A stretch of DNA of 64,000 nt from Streptomyces cyaneus (GTDB taxonomy: Bacteria; Actinomycetota; Actinomycetes; Streptomycetales; Streptomycetaceae): NCBI RefSeq assembly GCF_004028635.1, contig NZ_ML138678.1:496001-560000 (forward strand). Direction: 5' to 3'. Made by a program: the position numbers and the translations under genes. The notes below the pieces were generated by a model. That model made no database searches. It worked only from the letters and a program-made list of their open reading frames with translations, and had not been told where the DNA came from. Shown piece after piece: positions 19,447 through 28,319 of the stretch; the first letter of the stretch is position 1; each line of letters begins with the position of its first letter.

Positions 19447-22400
19447 CGAGAACGACGCGGGCGCGAGTGCGGGCACTCGGACTGCGGATGCGCGGGATGC
19501 GGCCGGGGGGAAGATCGTCACCTTCTACTCGTACAAGGGCGGCACCGGTCGCACCATGTCCCTCGCCAACACCGCCTGGATCCTGGCCTCGGGGGGAAAG
19601 CGGGTGCTGGTCGTCGACTGGGACCTGGACGCGCCCGGCCTGGACCGCTTTCTGCATCCCTTCCTGGACCGCGACCGGTTACGGACCGCGCAAGGGGTCA
19701 TCGACCTCTTCCTGCACTTCAACCAGACCGTGCTGGAGCAGCGCAGGCAGCCGGAGAGCCACGCGCAGGTGGAGTGGGAGACCGCCGAAGCGGCGTGGGT
19801 GGCCACTCAGGCCCGCTTCAACCACTGTGTGATCCCGGTCGACTGGGAGTTTCCCGGCGGCGGGCGGCTGGACTATGTCTCGCCCGGGACGCAGAACAAG
19901 CAGTACCTGTCGGCGTACTCGCAGTTCGACTGGATGCGCTTTTTGGACCACACCTGGCACGGTCCGGTCTTCGTCGAGGCGCTGAAGCGTGAACTCACCC
20001 AGAACTACGACTACGTCCTGATCGACAGCCGCACCGGCCTGAGCGATGTCTCCGACGTGTGCACCGTGCTGCTGCCGGACGCCCTGGTCGTCGCCTTCAC
20101 ACCCAGTAGCCAGGGGATGGACGGCGCACAGGCCGTGGCGCAGAAGATCGACAGTCTCTACGGGAATCGGGGCATCCGCATCATTCCGGTCCCCATGCGC
20201 GTGGAGGACGCGAACGGGGAGGCCGACCGCCTGGAGGCGGCACGGGAGCAGATGCGGGCGAAGTTCGCCGACATCGTGCGTCGCCACTGCGCGCTGGACG
20301 CCCAGGAGTACTGGGGCAAGGTGGAGATCCCCTACCGGCCCTTCTACGCCTACGAGGAATTGCTGGCGCCGTTCCGTGACGCCCCCGGCAGCCCCACCTC
20401 GATGCTCGCCGCGTGCGAACGGCTGACGGATGTCATCTCCGAGGGTGAGGTCACCGCACTGCCCCGCTTGGACGACGCGGAGCGCAAGCGGGTCCTCGCC
20501 CTGTACAAGCGGCCCAGACCGCTGGAGAACACCGACATCCATGTCAGCTTCGTGCCCGACGACCGCACCTGGGCCGACTGGATCGAGTTCACGCTCAAGT
20601 CCGTGGGCTTCCAGGTGCATCTGCTGCCCCATGGCACCCCCCATCCGTCCGAACGCGCTGTCCCCGAGCCGGCGATGAAGTCGGCCACCCGGACCCTCGC
20701 GGTGCTGTCCCACGCCTACCGGGATTCCGCGGAAGCACGCGCGGCGTGGGAGGCCACCGACGCCGTCGACGGCCTGGGCAAACGGCGCAGCCTGGTGACC
20801 GTCCGCGTGGACGACGTACGGATGAGCCCGCCGTTCTCCGATCGCGGCGCCGCGGATCTGGCCCGTTTCGGCTCCAACGAGGAGGCCGCCCGGCAAGCGC
20901 TGCTGAACGCCCTGGATGCCCCGACACAGCCGCTGTACAGCCCGGCCGCCGCAAGCGACGGCGGTCCCCGCTTCCCCGGGGCCGAGCCGTCGGTGTTCTC
21001 CATGCCGATCCGCAACCCGTCCTTCACCGGACGCGAGCGGCTGCTGGGGTCTCTGCGCGAGCGGCTGCGGGCGGGCAACCACACGGTGCTCCTGCGCGGC
21101 ATGGGCGGGGTGGGCAAGACGATGCTGGCCCTGGAGTTCGCCCACCGTTTCAAGAGCGACTACGACGTCGTCTGGCACATCCAGGCCGATCAGCGAAACC
21201 TCGCGGTGGAGCAGTTCGCGGGGCTGGCAAGCCATCTGGACGTCGCCGAGCGCAAGAACCCGACGGCGACGGCGACCGGCGTCAAGGACGCGCTGCGTCT
21301 GGGCCGGCCCTACAGTCGCTGGTTGCTGATCCTCGACAACGTCGAACACGTGAACGATCTGTCCGACCTTCTGGTGAGCAACAAGTTCGGCCACGTCCTG
21401 ATCACCAGTCAGCGCTCCGAGGGCTGGGAACGCTATGCGGAGATCGTCGATGTCAGCGTGTTCGAACGCGACGAGAGCGTGGCACACCTCAAGCGCAGGC
21501 TCACCGAGTGCAGCACCGAGGAGGCCGACGAAGTGGCCTCCGCCCTCGGCGATCTGCCGCTGGCCGTCGAACACGCGGCCGCCGTGCTCAAGGAGAGCGG
21601 CCTTCAGACCCACGAGTACGTCAAGCTCCTCGAGCGCCAGCCCGCCGCCGACACGGCCGGCCTGAGCCCTGACGACCGGCTGCTCGACGTCTCCAAGACC
21701 TGGAGCGTGGCCATCGGGCAGCTCAACAAGAACTTTCCGCCGGCGGTTCAACTGCTCAAACTGGCCGCCTGGTTCAGCCCGGAACCGATCTCCATGGATC
21801 TGCTGCAGAGCACGCAGATCGCACAGTCCCTCACCGGCCAGGACAGCCGGGGCGATCAGGAGTTCCGCCCGCGCGCCTTCGACAGCACGGAAATGATCGC
21901 ACGCGCATTCCAGGAGCTGAGCCGGCTCTCACTGGCCACGGTGGACCGCAAGTCGCGCAGTCTCCGCGTGCACCGCCTGGTGCAGATGTCGGTGCGCCTG
22001 AACATGACGGAGACGGAGCAGGAGGCCACCCGGGACGTAGTGTTCCGCACCCTGGTGGCCGCCCGTCCCGAACAGGACGACCCCGAGGACCACAACACCT
22101 GGGACCGTTACCGCATCATCTGGCCGCACCTGGGAACTCCGTGGGCCCTGACGGCGCCCGACTACGGCATCCGCAAGCTGATCGTGGACCGGGTGCGCCA
22201 GTTGCGCCGCCGTGGCGAGCTGAAGCAGGCTTACGACCTGAGCACGCGTGTTCATCAGGGCTGGGTCGAACGCAGCGGGCCCGACGAGCGCTGGGTGCTC
22301 CACATGGGCTTCCAGATCGCCAACATCCTGCGCGCCCAGGGCAGGTACCAGGAGGCCCTGGACATGGGCATGGACGTACTGCACCGCCAGGAAGCGGTCC

Positions 22401-23500
22401 TGGACAGCCCGCACGATCTGCACATCCTCATGACGTCCGGCGGTGTGGCGGCCGACCTTCGAGGTCTGGGCCGGTACAGCGAGGCACTGGAACGCGACCG
22501 CCTCAACCACGAGCGGTTTCTCGAGCTGTTCGGCGAAGACCATCCGCGCAGCCTCATGGCGGCCAACAATTACGCCGTGTGTCTACGAGTGCTGGGCCAG
22601 TACACGGACGCCCTGCGGCTGGACCGCACGACGATGGACACGCGGAGCAAGATCCTGGGCGCGGAACACGCCTGGACGCGCGAATCAACCATCAGCTACG
22701 CCCGCGACCTGCTCGACTGCGGCGACTACGCCGGATCCGAGCTCCAGTTGCGGCGTACCTACAGCCAATGCCTGGCCAACGAGCAGTTCGGCCCGTCCTC
22801 TCCCACCACCATCAACGCAGGCAAGGCGCTGTCGGGCGCCCTGCGCCAGCTGGGCCGGGCACAGGATGCGGAGGAACTGACGCTCGCGGTGCTGTCCAGT
22901 CTGCCCGCCGACGAAGGGTCGGCCTCACCCAACCGGCTGCTGCTCCAGCTGAGCCTGGCCGGGGTACTGGGCGCTCAAGGCCGTACCGAGGAGGCCCTCG
23001 AACTGGCCCGCCGGGTCCTGGACGACTGTCGTCGGTTCTTCCACGACCAGCACCCCTATACGGCAGCCTGTTACGCGAACCTGGCCGTGCTGCTCTACAC
23101 GGCCAACGAGGCGGCATCCTCCCTGGCGCACGCCGAGCAGGCGGCGAGGGTCTTCGCGCAGATCTTCGACGACGACCACCCGTTCACGCTGATGTGCCGG
23201 ATGAACCTCGCCAACGCCCAGGCCGCACTGGGTCAGCGTGAACTGGCCCGCGCGACCTACGAGGAGGTACTGGACCGGCTCCGCGATGTCCTCGACGACG
23301 ACCAGCACCCCGCCCCACTGGTCTGCGCGGCCAACCTCGCGGTGGTCCTGAACGAGCTGGGAGAGGCCGAGGCCGCCGAACGGCTGCGAGAGGAAGTGCT
23401 CGGCGCGCTCACCGCCCGGCTCGGGGCCGACCATCCCCGCGCTTCGGCCCTGCGCGAGTGGAGCCGTTCGGGCTGGGAGTTCGACCCTCACCCGGTCTGA
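19439..23500 (+). CDS. fxsT: FxsT: ParA/MinD-like ATPase, TIR, NB-ARC and TPR fusion
   Basis: The start is GTG 19439 (CGGAGG seven bases upstream), giving 1353 residues. Residues 25-300 are a MinD/ParA-like deviant Walker ATPase (TFYSYKGGTGRTMSLANTAW, VVDWDLDAPGLD, LIDSRTGLSD). Residues about 365-470 form a TIR-like domain (DIHVSFVPDDRTWADWIEFTLKSVGF). Residues about 520-850 form an NB-ARC ATPase with Walker A GMGGVGKT near 555 and LLILDNVEH. From about 920 to the end there are TPR repeats (ILRAQGRYQEALDMGMDVL and similar). This is the usual last gene of FxsA/B operons; it probably senses or localises the peptide or its target. Overlaps fxsC by eight bases. Confidence 0.9.
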   Translation: MTDENDAGASAGTRTADARDAAGGKIVTFYSYKGGTGRTMSLANTAWILASGGKRVLVVDWDLDAPGLDRFLHPFLDRDRLRTAQGVIDLFLHFNQTVLEQRRQPESHAQVEWETAEAAWVATQARFNHCVIPVDWEFPGGGRLDYVSPGTQNKQYLSAYSQFDWMRFLDHTWHGPVFVEALKRELTQNYDYVLIDSRTGLSDVSDVCTVLLPDALVVAFTPSSQGMDGAQAVAQKIDSLYGNRGIRIIPVPMRVEDANGEADRLEAAREQMRAKFADIVRRHCALDAQEYWGKVEIPYRPFYAYEELLAPFRDAPGSPTSMLAACERLTDVISEGEVTALPRLDDAERKRVLALYKRPRPLENTDIHVSFVPDDRTWADWIEFTLKSVGFQVHLLPHGTPHPSERAVPEPAMKSATRTLAVLSHAYRDSAEARAAWEATDAVDGLGKRRSLVTVRVDDVRMSPPFSDRGAADLARFGSNEEAARQALLNALDAPTQPLYSPAAASDGGPRFPGAEPSVFSMPIRNPSFTGRERLLGSLRERLRAGNHTVLLRGMGGVGKTMLALEFAHRFKSDYDVVWHIQADQRNLAVEQFAGLASHLDVAERKNPTATATGVKDALRLGRPYSRWLLILDNVEHVNDLSDLLVSNKFGHVLITSQRSEGWERYAEIVDVSVFERDESVAHLKRRLTECSTEEADEVASALGDLPLAVEHAAAVLKESGLQTHEYVKLLERQPAADTAGLSPDDRLLDVSKTWSVAIGQLNKNFPPAVQLLKLAAWFSPEPISMDLLQSTQIAQSLTGQDSRGDQEFRPRAFDSTEMIARAFQELSRLSLATVDRKSRSLRVHRLVQMSVRLNMTETEQEATRDVVFRTLVAARPEQDDPEDHNTWDRYRIIWPHLGTPWALTAPDYGIRKLIVDRVRQLRRRGELKQAYDLSTRVHQGWVERSGPDERWVLHMGFQIANILRAQGRYQEALDMGMDVLHRQEAVLDSPHDLHILMTSGGVAADLRGLGRYSEALERDRLNHERFLELFGEDHPRSLMAANNYAVCLRVLGQYTDALRLDRTTMDTRSKILGAEHAWTRESTISYARDLLDCGDYAGSELQLRRTYSQCLANEQFGPSSPTTINAGKALSGALRQLGRAQDAEELTLAVLSSLPADEGSASPNRLLLQLSLAGVLGAQGRTEEALELARRVLDDCRRFFHDQHPYTAACYANLAVLLYTANEAASSLAHAEQAARVFAQIFDDDHPFTLMCRMNLANAQAALGQRELARATYEEVLDRLRDVLDDDQHPAPLVCAANLAVVLNELGEAEAAERLREEVLGALTARLGADHPRASALREWSRSGWEFDPHPV

Positions 23501-23518
23501 TCCGATCCGATCCGCGAG

Positions 23519-23543
23519 GCGCTCGCCGCCCACCGGCGAGCGC
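23519..23543. terminator. GC-rich hairpin between convergent fxsT and hydrolase genes
   Basis: GCGCTCGCCG (23519-23528) and CGGCGAGCGC (23534-23543) form a perfect ten-base stem with the loop CCCAC. No T-run follows, which is common for actinobacterial terminators. It can serve both converging transcripts. Confidence 0.7.
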
Positions 23544-23591
23544 TCAGCGGTGCTCCGAACTCCGGCGGGCCCGGACGGGCCGCCGGAACCC

Positions 23592-24515
23592 CTACACGGC
23601 GGCCCCGAAGCGTTCGCGGGCACGGTCACGAAGCCAGGCGAGTATTTCCGGTACGGCCGGCAGCGCGGCGAAGTGGGCTGCCTCGGGTTTCAGCACGGGG
23701 GTCGCCGAGGGGATGCGGTCGGCCAGCCAACGGAAGTGGCCGACGGGCGAGAAGGTGTCGTGCTCACCGTGCCACAGCAGCAGTGGCACCTCGACGATCT
23801 TGCCCGGCTCGAAGCCCCAGTCCCGCCGGAAGGACAGCACGTCGTCGAGCCATCCGAAGGAGGAACGCACCACGCTGGTCTGGTAGTTGGCGAGGAGCAG
23901 ACCTCGGATCCCGCCATGCCCCACCACGGCCTTGTCGGCCGTGGGCATCTCCGGGGTCAGCAAGCCCAACAGCGATTCAGGGTTGTCACGGATGGCATCC
24001 GCGTTGCTGGCCAAGTTGGCCTTGAGCCGGTCCAGGCATTCCACGGAACCCTCGTCGAGCGCCGCGGTAGCGGCCTCGTAGGCGATGACGTTGGATTCGG
24101 CCATCCCCTCGAACCAGTTCAGCCCCTCGGCATCGGGAGGCGCGATACTGACCAGCGCGGCGGCGCTCGCCACCCGATTCGCGAGCAGCGCGGCGCAGGC
24201 CAGCGCGTGCGGCCCGCCGCCGGAACGACCGACCACGGAGAAGTGGTCGATCTTCAGGTGGTCGGCGATGGCCTCCACGTCCGCGGCGGCGTGATCGACG
24301 GTGCGGCCCTTCAACCGGTGTGATTCCCCATATCCCGGGCGGTCGTAGGAGATGAGCCGGATGCCCAGTTTGTAGAGGTCGATGGTGCGTGGACGCGGTC
24401 CGACCCTGCTGCCCGGAGTGCCATGCAGCAAGAACACCGGGTGCCCCTTCGGGTCCCCCGACGTCTCGAAGGAGAGCAGCCTCCCACCATCGCCGCTCTC
24501 GACACTTCCCAACAC
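23592..24515 (-). CDS. Alpha/beta hydrolase
   Basis: The chosen start is GTG 24515, eight bases after GGGAGG, giving 307 residues; the frame is open further upstream but without family similarity. It has the oxyanion strand VFLLHGTPGSRVGPRP, RLISYDRPGYGES, the nucleophile elbow in GRSGGGPHALACAALL, an acidic residue in WHGEHDTFSPVGH and the catalytic His in AAHFAALP. It is an alpha/beta hydrolase of the hydrolase/epoxide-hydrolase-like type; the substrate is unknown. It is monocistronic, convergent with fxsT and followed by a shared terminator hairpin. Confidence 0.88.
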   Translation of the reverse strand: MLGSVESGDGGRLLSFETSGDPKGHPVFLLHGTPGSRVGPRPRTIDLYKLGIRLISYDRPGYGESHRLKGRTVDHAAADVEAIADHLKIDHFSVVGRSGGGPHALACAALLANRVASAAALVSIAPPDAEGLNWFEGMAESNVIAYEAATAALDEGSVECLDRLKANLASNADAIRDNPESLLGLLTPEMPTADKAVVGHGGIRGLLLANYQTSVVRSSFGWLDDVLSFRRDWGFEPGKIVEVPLLLWHGEHDTFSPVGHFRWLADRIPSATPVLKPEAAHFAALPAVPEILAWLRDRARERFGAAV

Positions 24516-25032
24516 CAGGTGTGCCTCCCGTCGCCAGCGCCGCGGCCGCCCGGAGCGGGACCCAGGAACCAGCATCCCGCCCGTCAGGGCGCCAGTCGAC
24601 ACACAAACCAGCCGTCTGTAGCGACGGACCAAGGGTTTTCCGTAAGACGCAATGTCATGGGGTGACGGTTGCGCGTCCCCGAGGGCCGCTCGCACCGACC
24701 AAACGGTAGAGGATTGCCGCCCTCCGCCGGACCATTCCAGCCATGTCAGGAGCCAATCGGCGCAAAGTGCACGTTTACTTTTGACAGCACAGTGATCACA
24801 ACGGCCCAGGGCGGCGATCATGCGCGCCGTAGGTCGTACCCACATGATGGAGTCGCCCGACACGCCGCGCATCCTGACGTCGCCCGATACCGGTTCATCC
24901 GCAAGAGACAGACCGAGGCCGCGAGGGGAGTCACGCACACCCTCGTGGTGGAGCTCGGCAACACCGGTCGACCGCCATGGGCGAAATCCAGCCGAACCGC
25001 GGCCCTCGGTCCCGCCCGTTTAATACATACCC
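24516..25032. other. Intergenic region without a recognised gene
   Basis: These 517 bases separate two divergent genes. Frames crossing it lack coding-like codon use or family similarity. A less GC-rich patch near 24765-24800 (GTTTACTTTTGACAGCACAG) could hold a promoter. The part before 25033 contains TTTAATACATACCC right up to the next ATG, suggesting a leaderless transcript. Confidence 0.5.
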
Positions 25033-25494
25033 ATGGAGCCACTTGACTGCCTTGAGCACCTGCTCGCCGAACGCGCCTGCGAGCGCATCGTCGTCGGCTT
25101 CGTCCACCGACTCGACCTCGGCGAACCGTCCTCCGTCGCCGAGCTGTTCACCGAGGACGGCACCTGGGAGTGGCCGGCGGGCAAGCGGGTCGTCCGGGGG
25201 CGGGACGCGTTGCGCGCGTACTTCGGCTCCCGTCCCGCCGACCGTCTCTCGCGCCGCCTGATGTCCAACATCCTCGTCACGGTGACGTCCCCCGACACCG
25301 CGACGGCGACCTCGTACTTCACGACGTACCGCGTCGACGGCCACGAGGGCGACCTGATCCCACCGGGCCCCCCGGTCCAGGTGGGCCACTACGAGGACAC
25401 GTTCCACAGGTCGCCGGACGGCACCTGGCTGCTGTCCTCGCGGGTCCTCCATCTGGCCTTCGGCGGACCCACTCCGCGCCCGCCTAGGCCATGA
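25033..25494 (+). CDS. SnoaL/NTF2-like protein
   Basis: This 153-residue protein is of the nuclear-transport-factor-2/SnoaL_4 type: an N-terminal helix pair (ERIVVGFVHRLDLGEPSSVAELFTEDGTWEWP), then sheet strands with GRDALRAYF, SNILVTVTSPDTATATSYFTTYRV and GHYEDTFHRSPDGTWLLSSRVL. The fold binds or isomerises small hydrophobic molecules; many members have no known reaction. No ribosome binding site is visible before ATG 25033, and an AT-rich -10-like stretch lies directly upstream, so translation may be leaderless. Its 3' end overlaps the convergent phosphotransferase gene by 11 bases. Confidence 0.85.
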   Translation: MEPLDCLEHLLAERACERIVVGFVHRLDLGEPSSVAELFTEDGTWEWPAGKRVVRGRDALRAYFGSRPADRLSRRLMSNILVTVTSPDTATATSYFTTYRVDGHEGDLIPPGPPVQVGHYEDTFHRSPDGTWLLSSRVLHLAFGGPTPRPPRP

Positions 25495-26140
25495 AGGACC
25501 GGATCAACTCCTCCGCCTCACCGAGCACTTCCACCTCGCGCACGGTCATCGTCGGGTTGGCGGCGCGTCGGCGCCGGGCCTGCGTGAGGCCGTCCTCGGT
25601 GAGGTCGCCGGGGTCGGCGAGGAGGGTGGTGAGCATCGCGCGGGCGGGCGCGGCGAACTGCTCGTCGGCGAGGGCCGCCTGCGCGAGGATCATCGCGGAC
25701 ATGCCCCAGTCCAGACCCGGGTCGCCCTGCTCCGCGTTGGCCCAGTCGATGACACGGGGGCCGTCGGGAGTGAGCATCACGTTCTCCGGGTGGAGGTCCA
25801 GGTGGACCACGCGGCCGGGGACGGCGTGCAGTTGCCGCAGGAGGCGGGCCAGGATGCCCCCGCCCTCGCGCGCGTCGATCCGCCCGGCGACGAAGGCCTC
25901 CAGCATCGTCGGGCCGTACAGCCGCTCCATGACCAGCTCGGAGCGCGAGGAGTCGGCGATCCGTACGCGGGGCACCGGGTAGCCGTGGGCGCGCAGCCGC
26001 TCCATCAGAGCGGCCTCGGCGAGTCCGTCGGAGTAGCCCTCCCGGTCGTGGCGCAGCACCCACGCCTCGTCGATCTCGTACACGTCGGACGCGCGCCCCG
26101 AACCGAGCAGCCGCCGTCCCGCCCTCCCCGTGATCCCCAT
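25484..26140 (-). CDS. Aminoglycoside phosphotransferase-like kinase (APH family)
   Basis: Starting at ATG 26140, this is a 218-residue protein, shorter than typical APH enzymes (about 260-300) but with the key parts. These are a lysine-poor nucleotide loop (LLGSGRASDVYEID), the catalytic loop VHLDLHPENVML and the metal Asp in VIDWANAEQGDPGLDWG. ATP would be used to phosphorylate a small molecule or sugar; the substrate is unknown and a resistance role is not implied. A GTG 24 bases upstream is an alternative start. The gene is divergent from the cobalamin riboswitch region. Confidence 0.85.
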   Translation of the reverse strand: MGITGRAGRRLLGSGRASDVYEIDEAWVLRHDREGYSDGLAEAALMERLRAHGYPVPRVRIADSSRSELVMERLYGPTMLEAFVAGRIDAREGGGILARLLRQLHAVPGRVVHLDLHPENVMLTPDGPRVIDWANAEQGDPGLDWGMSAMILAQAALADEQFAAPARAMLTTLLADPGDLTEDGLTQARRRRAANPTMTVREVEVLGEAEELIRSFMA

Positions 26141-26204
26141 GCGCCCGAACCTATCCCCGCGCACAGCCTCCCCTCAGTCGTTCCCCTACGGGCCGGTAGA
26201 GTGA

Positions 26205-26400
26205 CGGCGTCGTCATCACACCCGTACAGGGGGAAGCCGGTGCAAATCCGGCGCTGACCCGCAACCGTGAACCGGTCGTCGAAGGCCGGTGAGCCGGATC
26301 GCCCCGTACGGATTCGTGACCGGCTCACGTGCCCCGGCAGCCGGCCGGAGCACGGCACCGTCGAGGTATACGGAGCCGAGCCGCCCGGGGGTCTCCCCTG
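26205..26400 (+). promoter_or_regulatory. Cobalamin riboswitch
   Basis: The core GGGGGAAGCCGGTGCAAATC followed by CGGCGCTGACCCGCAACCGTGA and GAGCCGGATCGCCC fits the adenosylcobalamin aptamer. Downstream, GGAGCCGAGC (about 26370) can pair with GCCCGGCTCC (about 26404), just before the start of the first gene, and could serve as the switching stem. It controls the following five genes, so these are probably repressed when cobalamin is plentiful. Confidence 0.9.
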
Positions 26401-26439
26401 TGCTGCCCGGCTCCCCTTAGGGAAGGGCACCCGCCGATC

Positions 26440-27672
26440 ATGTACGTCCGCCGCAGCGCCGCGGTCCTGGCAGCCGTCACCGTGATCGGCACGGCCGCGC
26501 CCGCCGTAGCCGCCGACCCGACCCCCTCCGCATCGCCGTCGCAGGCATTCCCCGCCGCGCTGTACGGCGGCACCGACCCCACGTACGACGGCGTCTGGCG
26601 CCAGTCCCTCGCGCTGCTCGCGCAGAACACGGTCGACGTGCAGCCGGCGACGAAGTCGGTGGACTGGCTGCTGGGCCAGCAGTGCGCGACTGGGGCCTTC
26701 GCGCCGTACCGCGCCGACACGAGTGCGGCCTGCGACGCGAAGACCCCGGTCGACACCAACAACACGGCCGCCGCCGTACAGGCGCTGGCCGCGCTCGGCG
26801 GGCACGACGCCGCGACCGGCAAGGCGGTTTCATGGCTGAAGTCGGTCCAGAACAAGGACGGCGGCTGGGGTTACGCGGCGGGCGGGGCGAGCGACGCGAA
26901 CTCGACGTCGGTCGTGATCGGCGCGCTGGCCGCCGTGGGCGAGAAGCCGGCGGAGGTTGTGAAGGGCGGGAAGTCGCCGTACGACGCCCTGCTGAAGCTT
27001 GCGTTGCCGTGCGACGGCGACGGGGCGGGCGCCTTCGCCTTCCAGCCCGACAAGAAGGGCGCGCTGTCGGCCAACGCGGACGCGACGGCCGCGGCGGTGC
27101 TGGGCGCGCTGGGCAAGGGGATGCCGGTCGGGGCGGGCAAGCCGGCGAGCGCCGACTGCACCGACACCGGCGACCGCACCCCGGAGCGGGCCGCAGCGAA
27201 CGGCGCCGCCTACCTCACGCAGGCACTGTCGAAGGACGGCCACCTCACGTCCGCGATGCCGGGTGCCAAGGACCAGCCCGACTACGGCAACACCGCCGAC
27301 GCGGTCGTAGCACTCGCCGCGCAGGGCGGTGCCGCGGCCGCGCGCAAGCCCCTGCGGTGGCTGGAGCAGAACTCCGCCCAGTGGGCTGCCAAGAGCGGCC
27401 CCGCCGCCTACGCCCAGCTGATCTTCGCCGCCCACGCCACCGGGACCGACCCTCGCGACTTCGGCGGCACGGACCTGGTCGAGCAGCTCAACTCGACGGG
27501 CCCGGCGCCGCGGTCGGCGGCCGCGTCGGGGAGGGCCTCGGAGAAGCCCGCGGCGAAGCGGGTCGCCGACGGCGGCGGCGTCAGCGTCTGGTGGATCGTC
27601 GGCGTCGGCCTGGTCGCCGGTATCGGCATCGGGTTCCTGCTGAGCGGCCGCAACAAGGGCAAGCGACCGTGA
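26440..27672 (+). CDS. Secreted, membrane-anchored alpha/alpha-barrel protein, likely cobalamin binding
   Basis: Starting at ATG 26440, this is a 410-residue protein. It has a signal peptide (residues 1-26, ending AVAA), repeated alpha-hairpin motifs of the squalene-cyclase/prenyltransferase type (DNNTAAAVQALAAL-like, QNKDGGWGYAAGGASDANSTSVVIGAL, TANADATAAAVLGAL-like), and a C-terminal transmembrane helix (WWIVGVGLVAGIGIGFLL) with a basic tail. The fold resembles that of intrinsic factor and transcobalamin. Together with the riboswitch and the ECF transporter, this supports an outer-surface cobalamin or corrinoid capture role. That is inference; the family label prenyltransferase is misleading because no catalytic Asp motif is seen. 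Confidence 0.85.
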   Translation: MYVRRSAAVLAAVTVIGTAAPAVAADPTPSASPSQAFPAALYGGTDPTYDGVWRQSLALLAQNTVDVQPATKSVDWLLGQQCATGAFAPYRADTSAACDAKTPVDTNNTAAAVQALAALGGHDAATGKAVSWLKSVQNKDGGWGYAAGGASDANSTSVVIGALAAVGEKPAEVVKGGKSPYDALLKLALPCDGDGAGAFAFQPDKKGALSANADATAAAVLGALGKGMPVGAGKPASADCTDTGDRTPERAAANGAAYLTQALSKDGHLTSAMPGAKDQPDYGNTADAVVALAAQGGAAAARKPLRWLEQNSAQWAAKSGPAAYAQLIFAAHATGTDPRDFGGTDLVEQLNSTGPAPRSAAASGRASEKPAAKRVADGGGVSVWWIVGVGLVAGIGIGFLLSGRNKGKRP

Positions 27673-28319
27673 TCCGCCGCGCCGCCGCGACGCTCCTGGC
27701 CGCGCTGGTCCTCCTGACCGGCGCGGCCCCGGCCGCCCAGGCGACCGGCTACCGCTACTGGTCCTTCTGGGACCGCGACGGGGCCGGCTGGATCTACGCC
27801 ACCCAGGGGCCCTCCCTCGCCCGCCCCTCCGACGGCGATGTCCAGGGCTTCCGCTTCGCGGTGAGTGCGGACTCCAAGGACGCGGCACAGCCGAGGGGTG
27901 CCGCCGCCTTCGACGTGATCTGCGCGAGGACGCCGGCGCAGGACGGCACGAAGCGGGTGGCCCTGGTCATCGACTTCGGTACGGCGGCCGACGCCCCGTC
28001 CGGCGAGACGCCCCCGGCCCGCCGTACGGCATGCGCCCGGGTGACCCCGGACGCGACAACCGCAGAGGCCCTGGCCGCGGTGGCCAAGCCCCTGCGGTAC
28101 GACACGAACGCCCTGTTGTGCGCGATCTCGGGGTATCCGGAGACGGGCTGCGGGGAGCAGGTGTCGGGGGACAGGAAGCCGACGGCCGCAGAGAAGACGG
28201 CCGGCGCGAAGCAGGGTGGGGCGGACGGCGGCCCGTCGCTGGGTCTGGTCGCGGGGATCGCCGTAGTGGCCGTCCTGGGCGCGGCAGCGATCTGGCAGGC
28301 ACGGCGGCGGCGGGCGTGA
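27669..28319 (+). CDS. Secreted, membrane-anchored partner protein
   Basis: Starting at GTG 27669 (overlapping the previous TGA), this is a 216-residue protein. It has a signal peptide up to about residue 26 (PAAQATG), a conserved start of the mature part YRYWSFWDRDGAGWIYATQGP, two Cys near the middle and end (DVICART, TACARV, LLCAISGYPETGCGEQ), and a C-terminal transmembrane helix (LGLVAGIAVVAVLGAAAIW) with RRRRA. No known domain. Its place inside the riboswitch-controlled operon between the barrel protein and EcfT suggests it belongs to the same uptake complex on the cell surface. Confidence 0.82.
   Translation: MIRRAAATLLAALVLLTGAAPAAQATGYRYWSFWDRDGAGWIYATQGPSLARPSDGDVQGFRFAVSADSKDAAQPRGAAAFDVICARTPAQDGTKRVALVIDFGTAADAPSGETPPARRTACARVTPDATTAEALAAVAKPLRYDTNALLCAISGYPETGCGEQVSGDRKPTAAEKTAGAKQGGADGGPSLGLVAGIAVVAVLGAAAIWQARRRRA

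Noticed and set aside
19679..21751. 690-codon minus-strand frame opposite fxsT
   Set aside because: It mirrors the third-position GC bias of fxsT and has no recognisable domain or binding site.
24669..25046. Possible 125-residue protein before the NTF2-like gene
   Set aside because: Codon third positions are not GC-biased as in neighbours, there is no ribosome binding site and no family similarity; it also runs into the next gene.
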